From Malurus cyaneus samueli (taxonomy: Eukaryota > Chordata > Aves > Passeriformes > Maluridae): a DNA stretch of 64,000 nucleotides. Both the position numbers and the translations under genes were made by a program. Under the pieces are notes generated by a model. That model searched no databases. It was not told the origin of the DNA and saw only the letters and a list, made by a program, of their open reading frames with translations. This document shows positions 24,798 to 37,800 of the stretch, piece by piece. Position 1 is the stretch's first letter; the number at the start of each line of letters is the position of its first letter. Location: assembly GCA_009741485.1 (NCBI GenBank), contig CM019220.1, forward strand, positions 3,276,526 to 3,340,525, written 5' to 3'.

Positions 24798-27700
24798 TTT
24801 CTGCCAACATTTCCATTTAACCAGCTGGATAATGACCAGCTTCACTCAGGAGTAGCATTATTTTCTCATTATTTTGTTTGGTGTTAATTGGTTCAAGTTT
24901 GCTCATTTTTAACATTTTGGGACGTTGCAGAAGTAGTTTAGTCTCCTGACACAATTCCTTGTACTTCTCATACTTTTCTGAGTCGTAGTGAATTTTCTGG
25001 GAGGGGAGCCAGGACCCTTTCCTTGTGTGCTGGAAGGCGTGGCTGGTAGGAGATAAATTGCAAGCTGCAGTGCCCTCCAGATCATCAAATGAGCTTCTGT
25101 TTAGTAAGAAAATCTGCCTTTGAGGATTCATAGCCAATTCAGACCAGTAGAGACCTCATTTGCTGTCGGTGCAAGTATCCAAGTTCAAAAGAGAACAGAG
25201 GTTGGGAGTGACTGTATGACTGAAAAGAGAAACTGCAGGTAGATTAAAACAAACCAACAAACGAATAGACAAGCAAAACAAAAAATCCCCACACATTTGT
25301 ATGAGATATATCTAGAATCAGGATGTTTTAAGGGACAAGTGTAAAGGTCTGCCTCAAGGAGAACTTAAGGAAATCCTTCTACAGCAGTGTGCATGAGCAT
25401 AAACCAGAGTTTAATGTCATGGGATGCCAGTAATTGTGCCATTACCTGTGCTGAGTGTCAGGCAATTTCAGGCTAAGCCTTGATGATCTTTGAATGTGAA
25501 CTTCCCTGCCCTGGGTACCTTGGGGAGTGCTGAGGATGTGAGAAACATCCCAGCCTCTCCCCTGAAGGACTCTCCTCTCAGGAGCAGTTGGGCACAGGGA
25601 GGTGTAGGAAGGTGTTATGATCTTTTCTTTCCCTGTGCCCACAGTGCAGGAGGAATTCTGCCCTTGGCCAAACACAGTCCCTCAGGAAGCCTTTTTGAGG
25701 TGGGTCTGTAGCAGTGGAGTTGGCTCCCAGCCTTCCACAAAGCCTTGGACACAGCAGGTATTTTCCTAGTGTTTGCCAACTGTCTCATTTTCAAAGCTAC
25801 AGCAGAACTGGAGACATATTTGAGGAAAATCAGTTTAGACCCAAGACAATTTAAAATAGTTTTAAGAGTAAAAAGCAGTGAAGAGCCTGTGTTGATCCTG
25901 TTGTCAAAGGTGTGTGTGTCATACCTGCCATGAGCTCCACTAAGTTTTCATTTCTCTGAACTCCTGGCAATAATTTATTTTTACAGAAAGAGCAGAAAAG
26001 TTCCCCTCCAGCAATGTAAAGATATTTTTATCCCAGCAAATGCCTAATGTTATGAGGATTTCTTTGATGACATGAAAGATTTATTTAATACTGCTTTATG
26101 CTTTGGTAGCCCATCCAAGGAAAACAGTACTGGTATTTGTGGATTACATTTGAAGCTGGGGGTTTTTGCCTCCTGAAGTGCCACTGAAGAGTGTGTGAGT
26201 GAAGCTGACAAAGTTCTTGAGTTTTTTACACCTTCCTAAAATTATACAGAAAGCAGGGCAATATTATTTAAGAATAACGGCAAATGTTAAGCCTGCAATT
26301 GAGTGAGCTGGGGTTTCCTTGGAGGAGGATTCCTTTTACCCCTCTCCCTACAACACTGTGGAAAACAGGAATTTGTCTGAGCTTCACCTCTGTCCAGAAT
26401 CTCCTCTGCTGCTCTGCAGTTTCTCTGCCAGCGAGCTGCGACTCTCCCAACTGTTACAGGAACAAAAGCTCTTTGCAGCTCACTTCACCCAGAAATAGCC
26501 TGATGTCTGAACCCTTCCTAGCCCAGCTCTCTGCTCTCTGTTTTACCATCCTGGTTCTGTGGGGAAGATCCTAAATCTGCCAGGTATTTTTTTCCTGCAG
26601 GCCTGGCCTGGAGCACCCTGCGGGCTGGGCTGCAGGATGCTGTGCCTGAACCTGCTTTCAAGGCTCAGGACACAGAGACTGCAGCAGAGAGAGGTCAGAG
26701 CACTTTGTGGCCAGAGATCCAAGGGAAGTGCAGCTTCACACGCTCTCAAAGACAAAATTTTGCAAAGGCATTCAGGGCAACGGATATGTAATATCTTAAT
26801 TTTATTCTGAAGCTGTCAGACAATAAAATAACAATGAATCCCTGGCCTGATAATCACATTTCAAGCAGAAGGTAACAGAGAAAAAAAAAAAAAAAAAAAA
26901 AAAAAAAACAACAAACAAAAAAAACTTTTATTTCTCAGGAAGAAAGTCTGAGTATGCTGGTTATATGCTGACATGCAGAAATCTCAGGGAGCAGCCCATA
27001 GACTCTAGAGGGCAAAATGTGGGATTGTCCATTTAGTTTACAGATAACTGGATTTAAAACAAATACTGGTATGAAGTTATTTGCACAGTGCAGGTACTGA
27101 CAGGCCTCCCAAGGTGTATTCTGCAGAAAACACTTTCTATTATCTCTGTGTTATAGTCAGAACAGGGTGTGGGATTGTGGATGCAGATCCACTCCTGGAC
27201 CTGGCTCAGAAAAACAGGTCAAGAATTTTGTTTGATCAGACCCATCCAAATTCATGTGTGATCATTGTTCTCTGCTTAAATGAGAGATTCAACAGCAGCA
27301 AATATAATGTTATTAATTGTTAGGAGAGGTAGGTGAAACACCCAAAATGACTTGAAAATTTGTGATGTCATTTTATTTCAACTTCCTCTGATCAGGAACA
27401 GCTTCTAGGGGATTTGTTAATGCATTTTTAAATCCACCTTTAAAACTTTCCTATTTAGTTTATGCAACTAAATGCATTAGTTCCACCAGAACAGAATATA
27501 TCTACCAGACACTCTGAACCCTGCAGCTCCCCTCCCTCACACATTGCTGAGAAACTTTGTGTTGGGAACTTAGAGATCACGGATGACACCATTCCAGCTA
27601 CCTACATCAAAATTTCTTGATTGCTTTACAGACTTGGCTTACTTTGCAAATCCTGCAAGTACATTTCAATCAAGCTTGAATTTGACTTAAAAATAAAAAT

Positions 27701-28525
27701 ATTTCATCCAAGAAATTGGATTTTTCAATTTATTATAACTTTAAAAAAGATTCAAGCTAGTGTGGATGACCCAATATAGTATGACTATGATGTTTTAAGA
27801 ACCATCAAAGCAATTCTTTCTTATCATGTGAATTTGCTTGCAAGTTTGACCTTACTTGCTACATTTTCTATAACTACTGCACTGCTTTAACCACATCATT
27901 TCCAGTAATCTTTCATGGCTGCAGCTCTACTTAGAAAGTCAGATGGATAATAGCATTTCACTGATGTCCCTTTTCTTTATATCAAACTAATCTGAAAATC
28001 GAATGCATTGAAGTTACAGGAAATTTGAGGGTGAAGTAACGGCTCTTTTTTCCTCTGGAAATTATTTATGTTTTTTTCTATACATCTCGTGAGTTAAAAG
28101 GTGCAGTAGACAGAATGATGTTCCTTTCTTCATCTGTGAAATTCAGGAAATGATAGCTCTTATTTGTGTAATCTTCGCGCTGTTGTAGAGAATCGATTTC
28201 TGTATGAACTGTACAAGTTACACTCTGGCATTTCCTACACAGATAAATCAAAATATAGCTTTTCTGCACATTGGAGTGAGACTCAAAAGAACAGATGACA
28301 GAACTTATTAAGGCTGTGAATCAAGTTGGAAGGGGCTGTGATTCCACCAACATACAGAGAAGTGGTTCCTGATGGTTCTAGATGAGATTGTTTCTTGTTG
28401 ATCAAAGTAGAACAAATAATCTCTTGTTTTATGCAATGGTTGTGACTCTTAATTCTAAAATTATTTTTCTTGTCACTGCATAGAGCACCAACACTGGTGG
28501 TTATAGTCCTCTGCTTACTAAGGAT
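24798..28525. other. Intronic stretch with one long A run
   Basis: Unique-looking intron. A 28-base A run (26881-26908) is preceded by an AATAAA at 26822-26827. No exon, RNA gene or further mobile element was recognised. Confidence 0.55.
26881..26908 (+). repeat. A28 homopolymer
   Basis: 28 consecutive A followed by a C-interrupted A tract. AATAAA occurs 54 bp upstream (26822-26827). Confidence 0.95.
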
Positions 28526-28885
28526 CCCAGAATCGTGGAATGGTTTGGGATGGAAGGGACCTTGAAGCTCATCCCATTCCATCCCCTGCCATGGGCTGGC
28601 ACACCTTCCACTATCCCAGGGTGCCCTAAACCCCATCCAACCCAGCCTTTGACACTTCCAGGGATCCAGGGGCAGCCACAGCTTCTCTGGGCACGCTGTG
28701 CCAGGGCCTCCCCACCCTGCTTACAACAGGGAAGAATCCTAAACTAATTTCACACTGCCCTTGCTCAGTGTGAAGCCATTCCCCTTGTCCTGTCACTCCA
28801 GGCCCTTGTCCAAAGTTCCTCACCAGCTCACTTTAGATGCTGGAACCGTTTTTTAAGTTCTCCTCAGAGCCTTCTTTTCTCAAAG
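28526..28885 (-). mobile_element. CR1 LINE 3'-end fragment, about 360 bp
   Basis: Read on the minus strand this is a well-preserved songbird-type CR1 3' region. On the plus strand it starts CCCAGAATCGTGGAATGG, then TTTGGGATGGAAGGGACC. It continues through CCATCCAACCCAGCCTTTGACACTTCCAGG, CTGGGCACGCTGTGCCAGGGCC, CCTTGTCCTGTCACTCC and CTCCTCAGAGCCTTCTTTTCTC. It is the least diverged of the minus-strand CR1 copies here and closely related to the plus-strand copy at 15703-15840. Non-coding. Confidence 0.93.
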
Positions 28886-30471
28886 CCATATTAAAGAATT
28901 AAAAGGAGCGTGAAATCAACAATTCAGATTAACAGAGCCTTGGTCAACTCCTCAGACACTCTTCTTTTTTTATCCTGTGTGCTACAAGCCCTACGTTTCA
29001 AAGAAATAAAGCTTTTTTTTCATATAACTCAGATGCAAAGTGATAAGAGTTGAAGGTTTTGAATTGGAAAGCTTAAGATCACGAGCTCTTGCAAACAATA
29101 CTCAGTACAATATTTTATATTTACCATTTTTACTTAATGGGTGGGCTCATTCTTTGCAATAGCTTGAAGTGTTATAATTACAACTCTGCTGAGTGCAGTG
29201 AGCTTAAGGCCACAACTCTTGAGCCATGGTAGCTATGAACCTGATGCCTGCAAGAGTTTGACCCCATTATCTGGGCAGAGCTGAGTGTGTCAAGTCACAA
29301 CTGTGCTTTGGGGAAATCGTCATCCTTTTCCAATATAATTAAGGAAATCCAGGCCACATTGGTTCAACACAGAGTGTTTTATGCTCACTCAAGTAGCATT
29401 ACAGGGAATCGCTGAAGAGGTGTATTAAATTCTCAGGGATTGTAATCTGGGACTTTGATTGCCAAGCAAAACACCGTGTCAGATATTCGATGTCTTGAAT
29501 GTCACATTTTTCCACTTGTAAAGACAGTATTGTCAAACAGGATAATACGCTCTCTGCAAAAACAAGTTCTGTAAATGGAGTTTGTATATAATAACTATTT
29601 AATATATCAAATCTTCCTATGCTGTATGTTCTTGTCAGCACAGCTGGTGCTCCAGGGATCTGCAGTGGGAACGGGCAGTGTGTGCATTGTGAGCAGGAAC
29701 ACACACTCTGTGCTGGTCTGGGGGAGACAGGCCACAGCTCAACTGGGGTTTTACCCTTTGGATCTTTGTGCAGCAAGAGAGGAGTGAAATTCTGCATGGT
29801 TTGCATGTCTCAGAGGACAGAATGGAAATTCCCACTAGAACAAGGTCAGGATGATAAAAGCGACATGAAAGAGGGTTTTTGAGAGGGATGGCATTGAGAA
29901 TCTTGGGCTTTAGAAGGAGAAAAATGTCTCGGGGAGTTGGTAATGGGACACAGATTATATTTCCTATAGGTCACTGTCTCTGTTCCTGCTGGGAGCAGTG
30001 GTGGTGGCTGAACATCACAAGGAGCCAGGGGCGGGGTTAGGCCGAGCTGTGAATGTGCCGACTGTTCCAGCCTGTTTTCTTGTGGGATTATTCACATCTC
30101 AGAAATGCCGCCTTGACTCTGACTAACTGCTGTCCCCATTAGCACTGTAAACAAGGAGGTCAAGGACCCAGCTGGAACAAAGGCTGAGCCTGGGAGCTCA
30201 CAGGGAGGATACAGTCCCTCTGTAGAGAGATTTCCATCTGCAAGGCACTCTTCTTGAAGGGCTCAAATGTCCAGCCACACATAAGAACTCATTAGAAATT
30301 AAAATAATGTGATTAAGTGTTTGAAAATGAGTAATCCAGGCTCTTACAGAGAGAACAAGCATTGTATACCTAAGAGAAAAACTGCAGCATTATTTTTTGA
30401 GGATGGTTTTCTGCCTCAGCCTGAGACTTCTTTAAAAAGTCATAATCGTATTTACATATCTAATTTTATAT

Positions 30472-30503
30472 ATTTCTAATCCCATACATTTCTAATCCCA
30501 TGC
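30472..30503 (+). repeat. 16-bp tandem duplication
   Basis: ATTTCTAATCCCATAC is followed directly by ATTTCTAATCCCATGC, one base different. Confidence 0.9.
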
Positions 30504-33079
30504 ATTTTCATGGACATTAGGTTCTGAGATACATTTAATCTCATTCTCTCCTCCTCAAACAGAATCTCTGCTTCAGGACCCAGAGATTCCCTAATGGAGA
30601 ACTGACTGACACCTTTTAAAGTGAAAGCTACCATGAATCTTCCAGTCTCTAAACTCTGATTTGCTGGATAAATAAATTATGTGTTAAAATTTTAAAAGAA
30701 AAATTTGGAGGGAACACCATCCCTTTAATTTCCAGCCTAATGATGTTGTCATCCCTTCAGGTTGCTTCATGAGCATGTAGTGATTAAGTGAGAAATAATG
30801 AGCATCTTATTTTTCCCTTTTTTGCACCCTTTTATTGGAACACAGAACAAATGCTGCTTGTCCACTCAACTCTGAGAAGCAGATGAAATGTTTCTACCTC
30901 CAAAGCTCAATGGTAATATTGTTTATCTCACAGGGATGCTGATACAGACATTGAACAATGCAAAGGATCAGCTGTTGAGTCTTTGGAAAGGACCTGAGTG
31001 CTGCACAGCTCAGCAGGGTGATAGCAAAGCACCCCACCATCCTTTAGCATCCACAGCTCCAGGGAAGTGCGTCCTGTCCTTATTGATTGCTTGAGGAGAG
31101 ATAAGAGCTGGAAATGAGTCAGCAGGGCCGTGCTGCTCCATGGCCAAGGAGTAAATTGGGATGTGAAGGCAAAGGGTCAGCAGGTCCCTGCTGCTTTTCC
31201 AGACAAAACCAGCCTGGGAATGGTGCACGGGCACCCCCATCCTGCTCAGGAACCAGCTCTGTGATCACAGTTAGGGTTTTGTCTTTACTGCAGAGAGCAG
31301 TGCTTCTCTCAGCTGTCTGCTCTGGAGGATCCAGGTGTGCTGGGAAATGGCCTGTCAGCTGTACCTCTGGACTCAGGAATATCCTCCTGAATCCATGGAG
31401 CTGTTCCTCATTGCTGCTGCACCTGCACAGCTGTAGATATTTTGGGTATTTTCATAGGAGAAATAAAACATAGGTTTAGGATTTTTTTGGGATCCATTTG
31501 TGGATTCCACTCACAGCTGGCATGGTATTGGATGAAGCCAAAGAGGGATGTGGATGTTTCTTGGTAGTGGCATGACCACATAATCTCTTTTACAAATTAA
31601 TTAAACTCCATTTGAAGCTGATTGGGTTTATGGCGTACTTTAATCTCTGTTGTCCTTCCTGGGACACTGTCCAAGGTGATGGTGTCTTATAAGGAGCTGT
31701 CAGTCCAAGCCTTGGTGTTCCTAGAGGAAATACATAGTAACTTACACCGTGGCAGTGTCATCCTTCAACTCGATACTTCCTTCTTCTTGCTATCTACTCC
31801 TCCCTATCCCATCCAGCCTTACCTGAGTGTTTAAAGATACATGGCATAAACCTGATTTTCTCAGTTTCAGGGTAATTAGCAATATATTGGGATGTTTGTT
31901 TCTAGAAGGAATCCTCAGGTAAGAAGTGTAATATCAACATAAAGTCTAATTTTTATGTCAGTGTTATTTTGGAGTGATTCAGTATGTGTGTCTGCAATGT
32001 GACTGCAAGGTTGATAAAGTAATTACCGTTTTTATGAATCTTGGAGTTATTATTCCCTTAGTACAAGCCCTTGTAACTTGTCAGCTTCAGGGGGAACATT
32101 CATCACAATTTTTTTTTTTTTTTAATGGTGACATGATATGAAAATGGCTTATGCACGAAAATTCACCTTACATGTTCTAATAACTGCTTTCAATTTGTTC
32201 TTCCCATCAGCACCATTAATATGCAAATACAATACAAAATTATGATGTCAATTTGTAGACCTAATCAATATATTCTACTTTGCCTATGATATTCACTGTT
32301 ATCCTAGAAAAATGCAAAATATATGGAAAAAAAAAAATGAACCTAATTGTTGCTCAACAAAAGATTGACTAAAGACAGAAGAAGTAAAGATGAATATTGG
32401 AATCAAAAGAATTATCAGATTTATGATTTTGTCTGATTTGCTCTGGCCTATTTTGCAATATACTTAACTATAATTGTTTTTAAAATAACACTCCTGTTTT
32501 ACTGGGGCAGTAGCACATAAATTGGCTGTTATGATACTTGTATTTGTCTGTAAATTTAAACTTGTTGATACTTATGAAACTTTTAAAGTATTCAGATAAA
32601 TGTGAAAAGAAATTACAAGCAAACTGGACAGGGTGTATGTGCAGAGTGAGTGCAGATGACAGGAATAGCATGTAAAAAAAAAATATATATATCTGAAAAA
32701 AATAGGAAAAGAAGAAAAACAGTGTTTCCAACTGCTAATTTGAGTTGTCCATCCCTGGTCTCTATGATTCCACAGGCTATGGTGTAAAAGCAATTTGTTG
32801 GAAATATCAATAGGCAGTTATAAAAAATGATGTCAGAAATAAGAGTGGAAAACCAGCCATTAACCAGGATTCTGGCAACCCGCTGCTTTTGAAATGTGCA
32901 GACCCACGAATTCTCATACTGATGATGTGTGACTTTGACATGTTACTTAAAAGAGGTGTTTTTTTTCTTATTTTGGTATGAAAAGAACACAAGAAAGGCA
33001 GTGCATTAGGTAATATTACTGGAAAGTTGGGTGAGCTTAGAAGCAATTTAATTTTAACACCATATATTAATATAATTTC

Positions 33080-33129
33080 CAGTCCTGTTTTGTTTTGTTC
33101 TTTAATAGCTCCCCTGGCAGGTGAGCATG
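33080..33129 (+). other. Candidate recursive splice site (acceptor fused to donor)
   Basis: A pyrimidine-rich stretch (TCCTGTTTTGTTTTGTTCTT, then TTAATAGCTCCCCTGG) ends in CAG at 33118-33120 and is followed at once by GTGAGC (33121-33126). This gives a juxtaposed 3' splice site and 5' splice site. TTTAAT at 33110-33115 could serve as branch region, although the AG at 33116 region is close. Such sites are known in very long vertebrate neuronal introns. The motif alone arises by chance, so this is only a candidate. Confidence 0.3.
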
Positions 33130-36100
33130 AATATATCTATCATTTCCTTCTAAGCATCGTCTGATGGCAGTGATTATAACTTTATAAACTCCATCACTGG
33201 ATCCTCCCTGAGAGACCCAGACACTAATGGGAGATTTATGAAGTATTTAAGTACTTGCTCTAGAACTGAGATTCAACAACCACCTTTCAGCTGCTGATTT
33301 TTTTTTTTTTTGGCTAAAGGTTACCCAGACATCTCAATTCTGCAGAAGCCCCTTGTTATTTTTGCAGGAGGTACCAGACTTTGAGGGGATGTAAGCGTTC
33401 CCAGCTTTATAGAGCATGCAGGTGCTGGGACCTCACCATTATAAAACATATTTGGAACATGCCAGAAACTGGTTTATTTGCCCTGGTTCCTGCCAGAAAG
33501 CCCCAAGGTCTGGCAGTGGTGCTGGAGTGAGGGGACACTGCATATTCTGAGCAAAACCTTTAAAAAGTGGTGATTTCCCCTAAGACTCCCATATCTACAA
33601 ACACACACCATTGCAATACAGCAAGGTAGTTACATATTTTTCATTTTATTTATGATCTATTGTACATTTTTTTGTAAACTAGATAAAACTACAGCTCATC
33701 CTGGAGGATTTCAGAATTTTTTTTAAGATGATAAAAGTTAAGGTCAGGTGTGCTCTGAGAGAAAGCAGCTTCTGGGATTTAATCTGGGAAAAGGGAATAA
33801 TCAGGAACATGGAGCTATGCAGAACAAATAGGGTGAGTGATAATGATATTTAGATAAAATATATAGTTTGGGGGTGAAAGAGGAAAGTGATGTTAATTAA
33901 GGGGGCCTTTGATTGTGGAAAAATATTGTTTTTAATGCCTTGTGAGGGTGAGGCTGGCAAGGAACAGGGAAGTGGAATGGGAAAGGACACTACAGAAACC
34001 TTGAGGCAGGGATTGCACTGAAAGAATAACAAATTGTGTGAAGATAAGGAAGGTGAAGCAGGGGATCTTGTCTCTAGGGTGGGTCTCCAGCATTCCTGCC
34101 CTAAGCCCAAAAACCTTGGGGGCTCTGGGGATCTCAGGTGTGAGAGCTGTTCTCTCTTAATCTGAATTGCAAATTTAATGCACTGATTATACCCATATTA
34201 TAAATTATTCTTGCAGCTAGGTCTCAGGTTGCACTTGGGGGAAGAGCAAAGATTGTTTTCAGTGTTCAGGAACAGTAAAGGGTTGTTCAGGTCTGTTGGT
34301 GAGAGAAATTTGCTGTTTGCTTGCTCTGGGTCTGTGGGAAAGAAAACGGGAGGTGAACGGAGCTGGTTTATTTTTATGGAAGATCCATTCAAGCAAGTTT
34401 AAATACAAAACAGTGAAACACCCAAATGTTGTATTATTAGCCACGGTTGAACTGGGGGTGCAACAGTGCTGCAATGGGTGAGAGACACAGGAGGGCAGAA
34501 AGAAAAAGAAAAACCTGCCCTGGTACCACTGGGGAAATCTGGGCTGGAGCTGGTGTGGCCTTGGCAGAGCTGATGAGGTTTTGCAACCTCCAAAATGCTT
34601 CTTCATAGTTTGTTTTTAATCAGCTGAAAACACAGAGGGTTTTGCATGGCATGGACCAGCTCAGAACTTTACTTGTGTCCTTATGATAAACAATACTGTC
34701 CTTCTGTCAGCTGGAATAAACCATACCCAGCATACGTAACTCAGATTGAAAAATATCTGCATCCGTTGTTCTTTTGCCAAGCCAGACACTGTCCCTGGTG
34801 AAAGCAGAGGAGAATCATTGAGCTCTTGGATGTAAATGGATGCAGAAATGAGTTTGACTGCCTGTTTGAAAGTGATTTGTGTGTCTGGGTTTTATCAGTT
34901 GTGTTTCCTGAAGCTTGATGCAGCCACTTTGGAAAGCAAAGAGAGAGTATTTCTTTGCTTCGGGCACAGTGTGCTGTATCCACATGCCCAGATAATAACT
35001 GTACAGCTTTTCCAATGTGGCATAATCTGTGTTTCTATGCAATGTTCAACAAAGATCTTGTTCATATTTCCCTTTATTTTGGATAAGAGGCTGCTGAAAT
35101 GGCATAATTCAGTCAGTCTGGAACATAGATATGGCCTGATCCAAATTTGGTTAGATAAGGTAAATCATGTTGACTTCCATAGCAGAATATTCTGATTTAC
35201 CACTGAACTGCTTTAGTTTTCCCGTCCTTCTCTATATATCATAGACTCAGCATTCTCTCTGTTGCATAATATCTTATTTTCAAGGTCAAACTTAAACTTG
35301 CCTCAACCACATCCACCATTGTATTAAAATGAATGTTCCTGGCCATGTCAGCAAAATGCATCTGTCTAATCAGCGTCACACCGTGGATCCCTTCTTAATC
35401 TGAATTGAGAAGCACTATCTGGTGCTGGAGGCTGACTGGCAGCCCCAGAGCTGCTGTGCAATTTAAAATGCCAGGGTTACGTCTCGGGATGTTGCCGTGT
35501 TCCCTCAAGTCCCAGAACAATCTAAATTGCTCTTCTCTTTTCCTATCTGTGCTATTCAGCGCTGAGCTTTGTAGGCCGGGGCTAATGGAAAATGTGTCTG
35601 CCCAAGGGAAAGGGTGAGTTTTGTATCAAGTACTTCCTTCCTTTTAAAGAAGTTTGACTGATTGCTTCTGTTTAAAATTTTATATAAATAGCGACGGGAG
35701 CATTCCTCTGCTGAAATACCTGAAATTTGTAAGAAGTTCCTGGTTTGTGCACTGTTGACAAAGGAACATTCTACAAATGTAGGTGTATCTTTTATTTATT
35801 TGAAAAATGGAAGCTTATTAAAATTTCAAACTCCTTTTTTCAGTAAATGGAAGAATAAATACTACTTAATTTTTAGAAAAAAAAAGAAAACAGCAGCCTT
35901 TTCAATAGATTTTAAATTGAAGTAAATAGATTTCACTTCTATTTTTCTCAGGCCATTTCTGACCTTCCTTACATGTTGGCATTAATGCCAGTAGTGTGCT
36001 CACTTGAGCCAGGGTGGAACATTAAATGTAGACAAAGGAGACCTCCAATTTGTTCTAAACAATTGTAAAGGATGTGATAACCACCACAGAAAGATCTAGA

Positions 36101-37743
36101 GATTATCAGGAGCCTCCAAGATAAGGCTGTCTCTAATTAGCTGTTGATTAAAATCTTGATATCTAGCCAGTGGCAATTCCAAACAAGATGATAACACAAT
36201 TCTGTAGTGTAGTCCAGTGGTTCTAGAACACTTTACCTGCATCTCCTACCAACAGTTATCACATGGCTAAACTGCGAAAACTGACTCTCATTCCAAATTT
36301 TCTAGAAGATAGGTATGAAAAGGTCAAGGGAGATGTTTTATAAAAAAAGAAAAAGATGCCAAAAAAACAAAACAAAATCTCCTGAACTTAATGGGATGAA
36401 ACAGTTCCAGGTCATTGTGGCAACATTGAAGTTTCCTGAGGCTTAATTGTAAAAGAAAGGGAGTATTAGTAAGACAGAGTAACTCCACCGAATCATGGAA
36501 TGGGCTTGGTCTTGTCTTATCATCAGCTATTTTTAAGCTTCAGTAAATTGCTTGTTTTTAAATTTTAGAAGAAAACTTAAACTTGAGCTTTCTTTAGAAG
36601 GACACTATATGATTGAAAGATTTGAAAACAAAACAATCAAAATTCCACCAAAAAACCCCTAGCAGGTGTGCTGTATTTGTTATGTTTTACTTCAGCTATT
36701 GCTGGTGGTTCATTCATTTTAATTTCTGAAAGGATTAATCAAGTATCTGTTATTGCAAGCAGACCATAAATGCCATGCCCAAGTGGTTTGTTCCCTTCCA
36801 TCTCAAACAGAGAATGTTTTTGTTGGCAATTAATTCTGGTTGATTTCTCAAGATAGGTTTCACAGGTTTATTAAACTTTTCCATTAACTTATTTCAGGGA
36901 GGTTTGAGCATCCTCCTGGAGAGATGATGAAGAGGTGTAATTGGAAAGAAGTTAGGTTTTTCAAGGTGACTGTGGGGTTGTTTTTATTGTTGTTCAGTGT
37001 AAAACTGTCTGACCCCTGCTAGCAACAGAGACAGGAGCCCATCCTGACCTGTCTGATGGGCTCCTTGGTGCAAATGCTCTTTCATCTGGAGAAAGAGGCG
37101 TTCACAGCTGATTGGGGATGAGGTTTCAGAAAGGGAGTGTGGAGTCTGTAGGCAAAAGCCTTCATTTGGTTGTTACCCTAAGAGATTTTGTATGAACTCT
37201 CTGTCTGAGGAGTTTGAGAAGTTGGCCAACTGCTATGATACCCCTGTTCTTACCCATGAGGCTCCTAACAAAATGGTGCTTTGAAAGGGAAAGAGTGAGA
37301 TAATTGTTGTAATTTGTCCAGTGGGTGTTGATCCCAGCCTCGAGGAGAAGGCTGTGCTCTGCAGCTGTGGAGCTGATGGAGGTACCCACCAATGGGATCT
37401 GCTCTGGAAGGGGCAGCACTTCAAACCCATAAAGGCAGCATTCCATAAACTTTAATCCTATCCCAGTGTTCCTGCAGTGTGTGTGCTCTGGGCTGTTCAG
37501 GTGTCCCTCTCCTGGATCCTTCCTGTGACATCCCTGCCATCCCAGCAGTGATGAGCACAGTGCAGCATTTGCAGACTCTGGGCACAGTGCTGTTGCAGGC
37601 TCAGCAGGGCTTTGTTTCTCTACAAGATCACGAACAGAGCTGCCAGTGTGACTCAGAAACTGCTACACTTCACTGAATATTGAGTATGTGTGCCCTGCTC
37701 ACATCCTTGGTTTCATAAAACTTGTAACAAGCAGTCTGAGTAA

Positions 37744-37748
<5 letters not shown>

Positions 37749-37800
<52 letters not shown>
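37749..37800. repeat. T52 homopolymer
   Basis: 52 uninterrupted T bases, the longest homopolymer in the window. Its true length is likely uncertain because such runs are error-prone in sequencing. Confidence 0.95.

Noticed and set aside
36208..36230. CAGTGGTTCTAGAAC resembling the terminus of an old hAT-type (MER5-like) element
   Set aside because: Only the first bases fit; the internal sequence and the opposite terminus are absent.
36488..36510. GAATCATGGAATGGGCTTGG resembling the start of a minus-strand CR1 end
   Set aside because: The match is about 20 bp and the sequence beyond it does not follow CR1.
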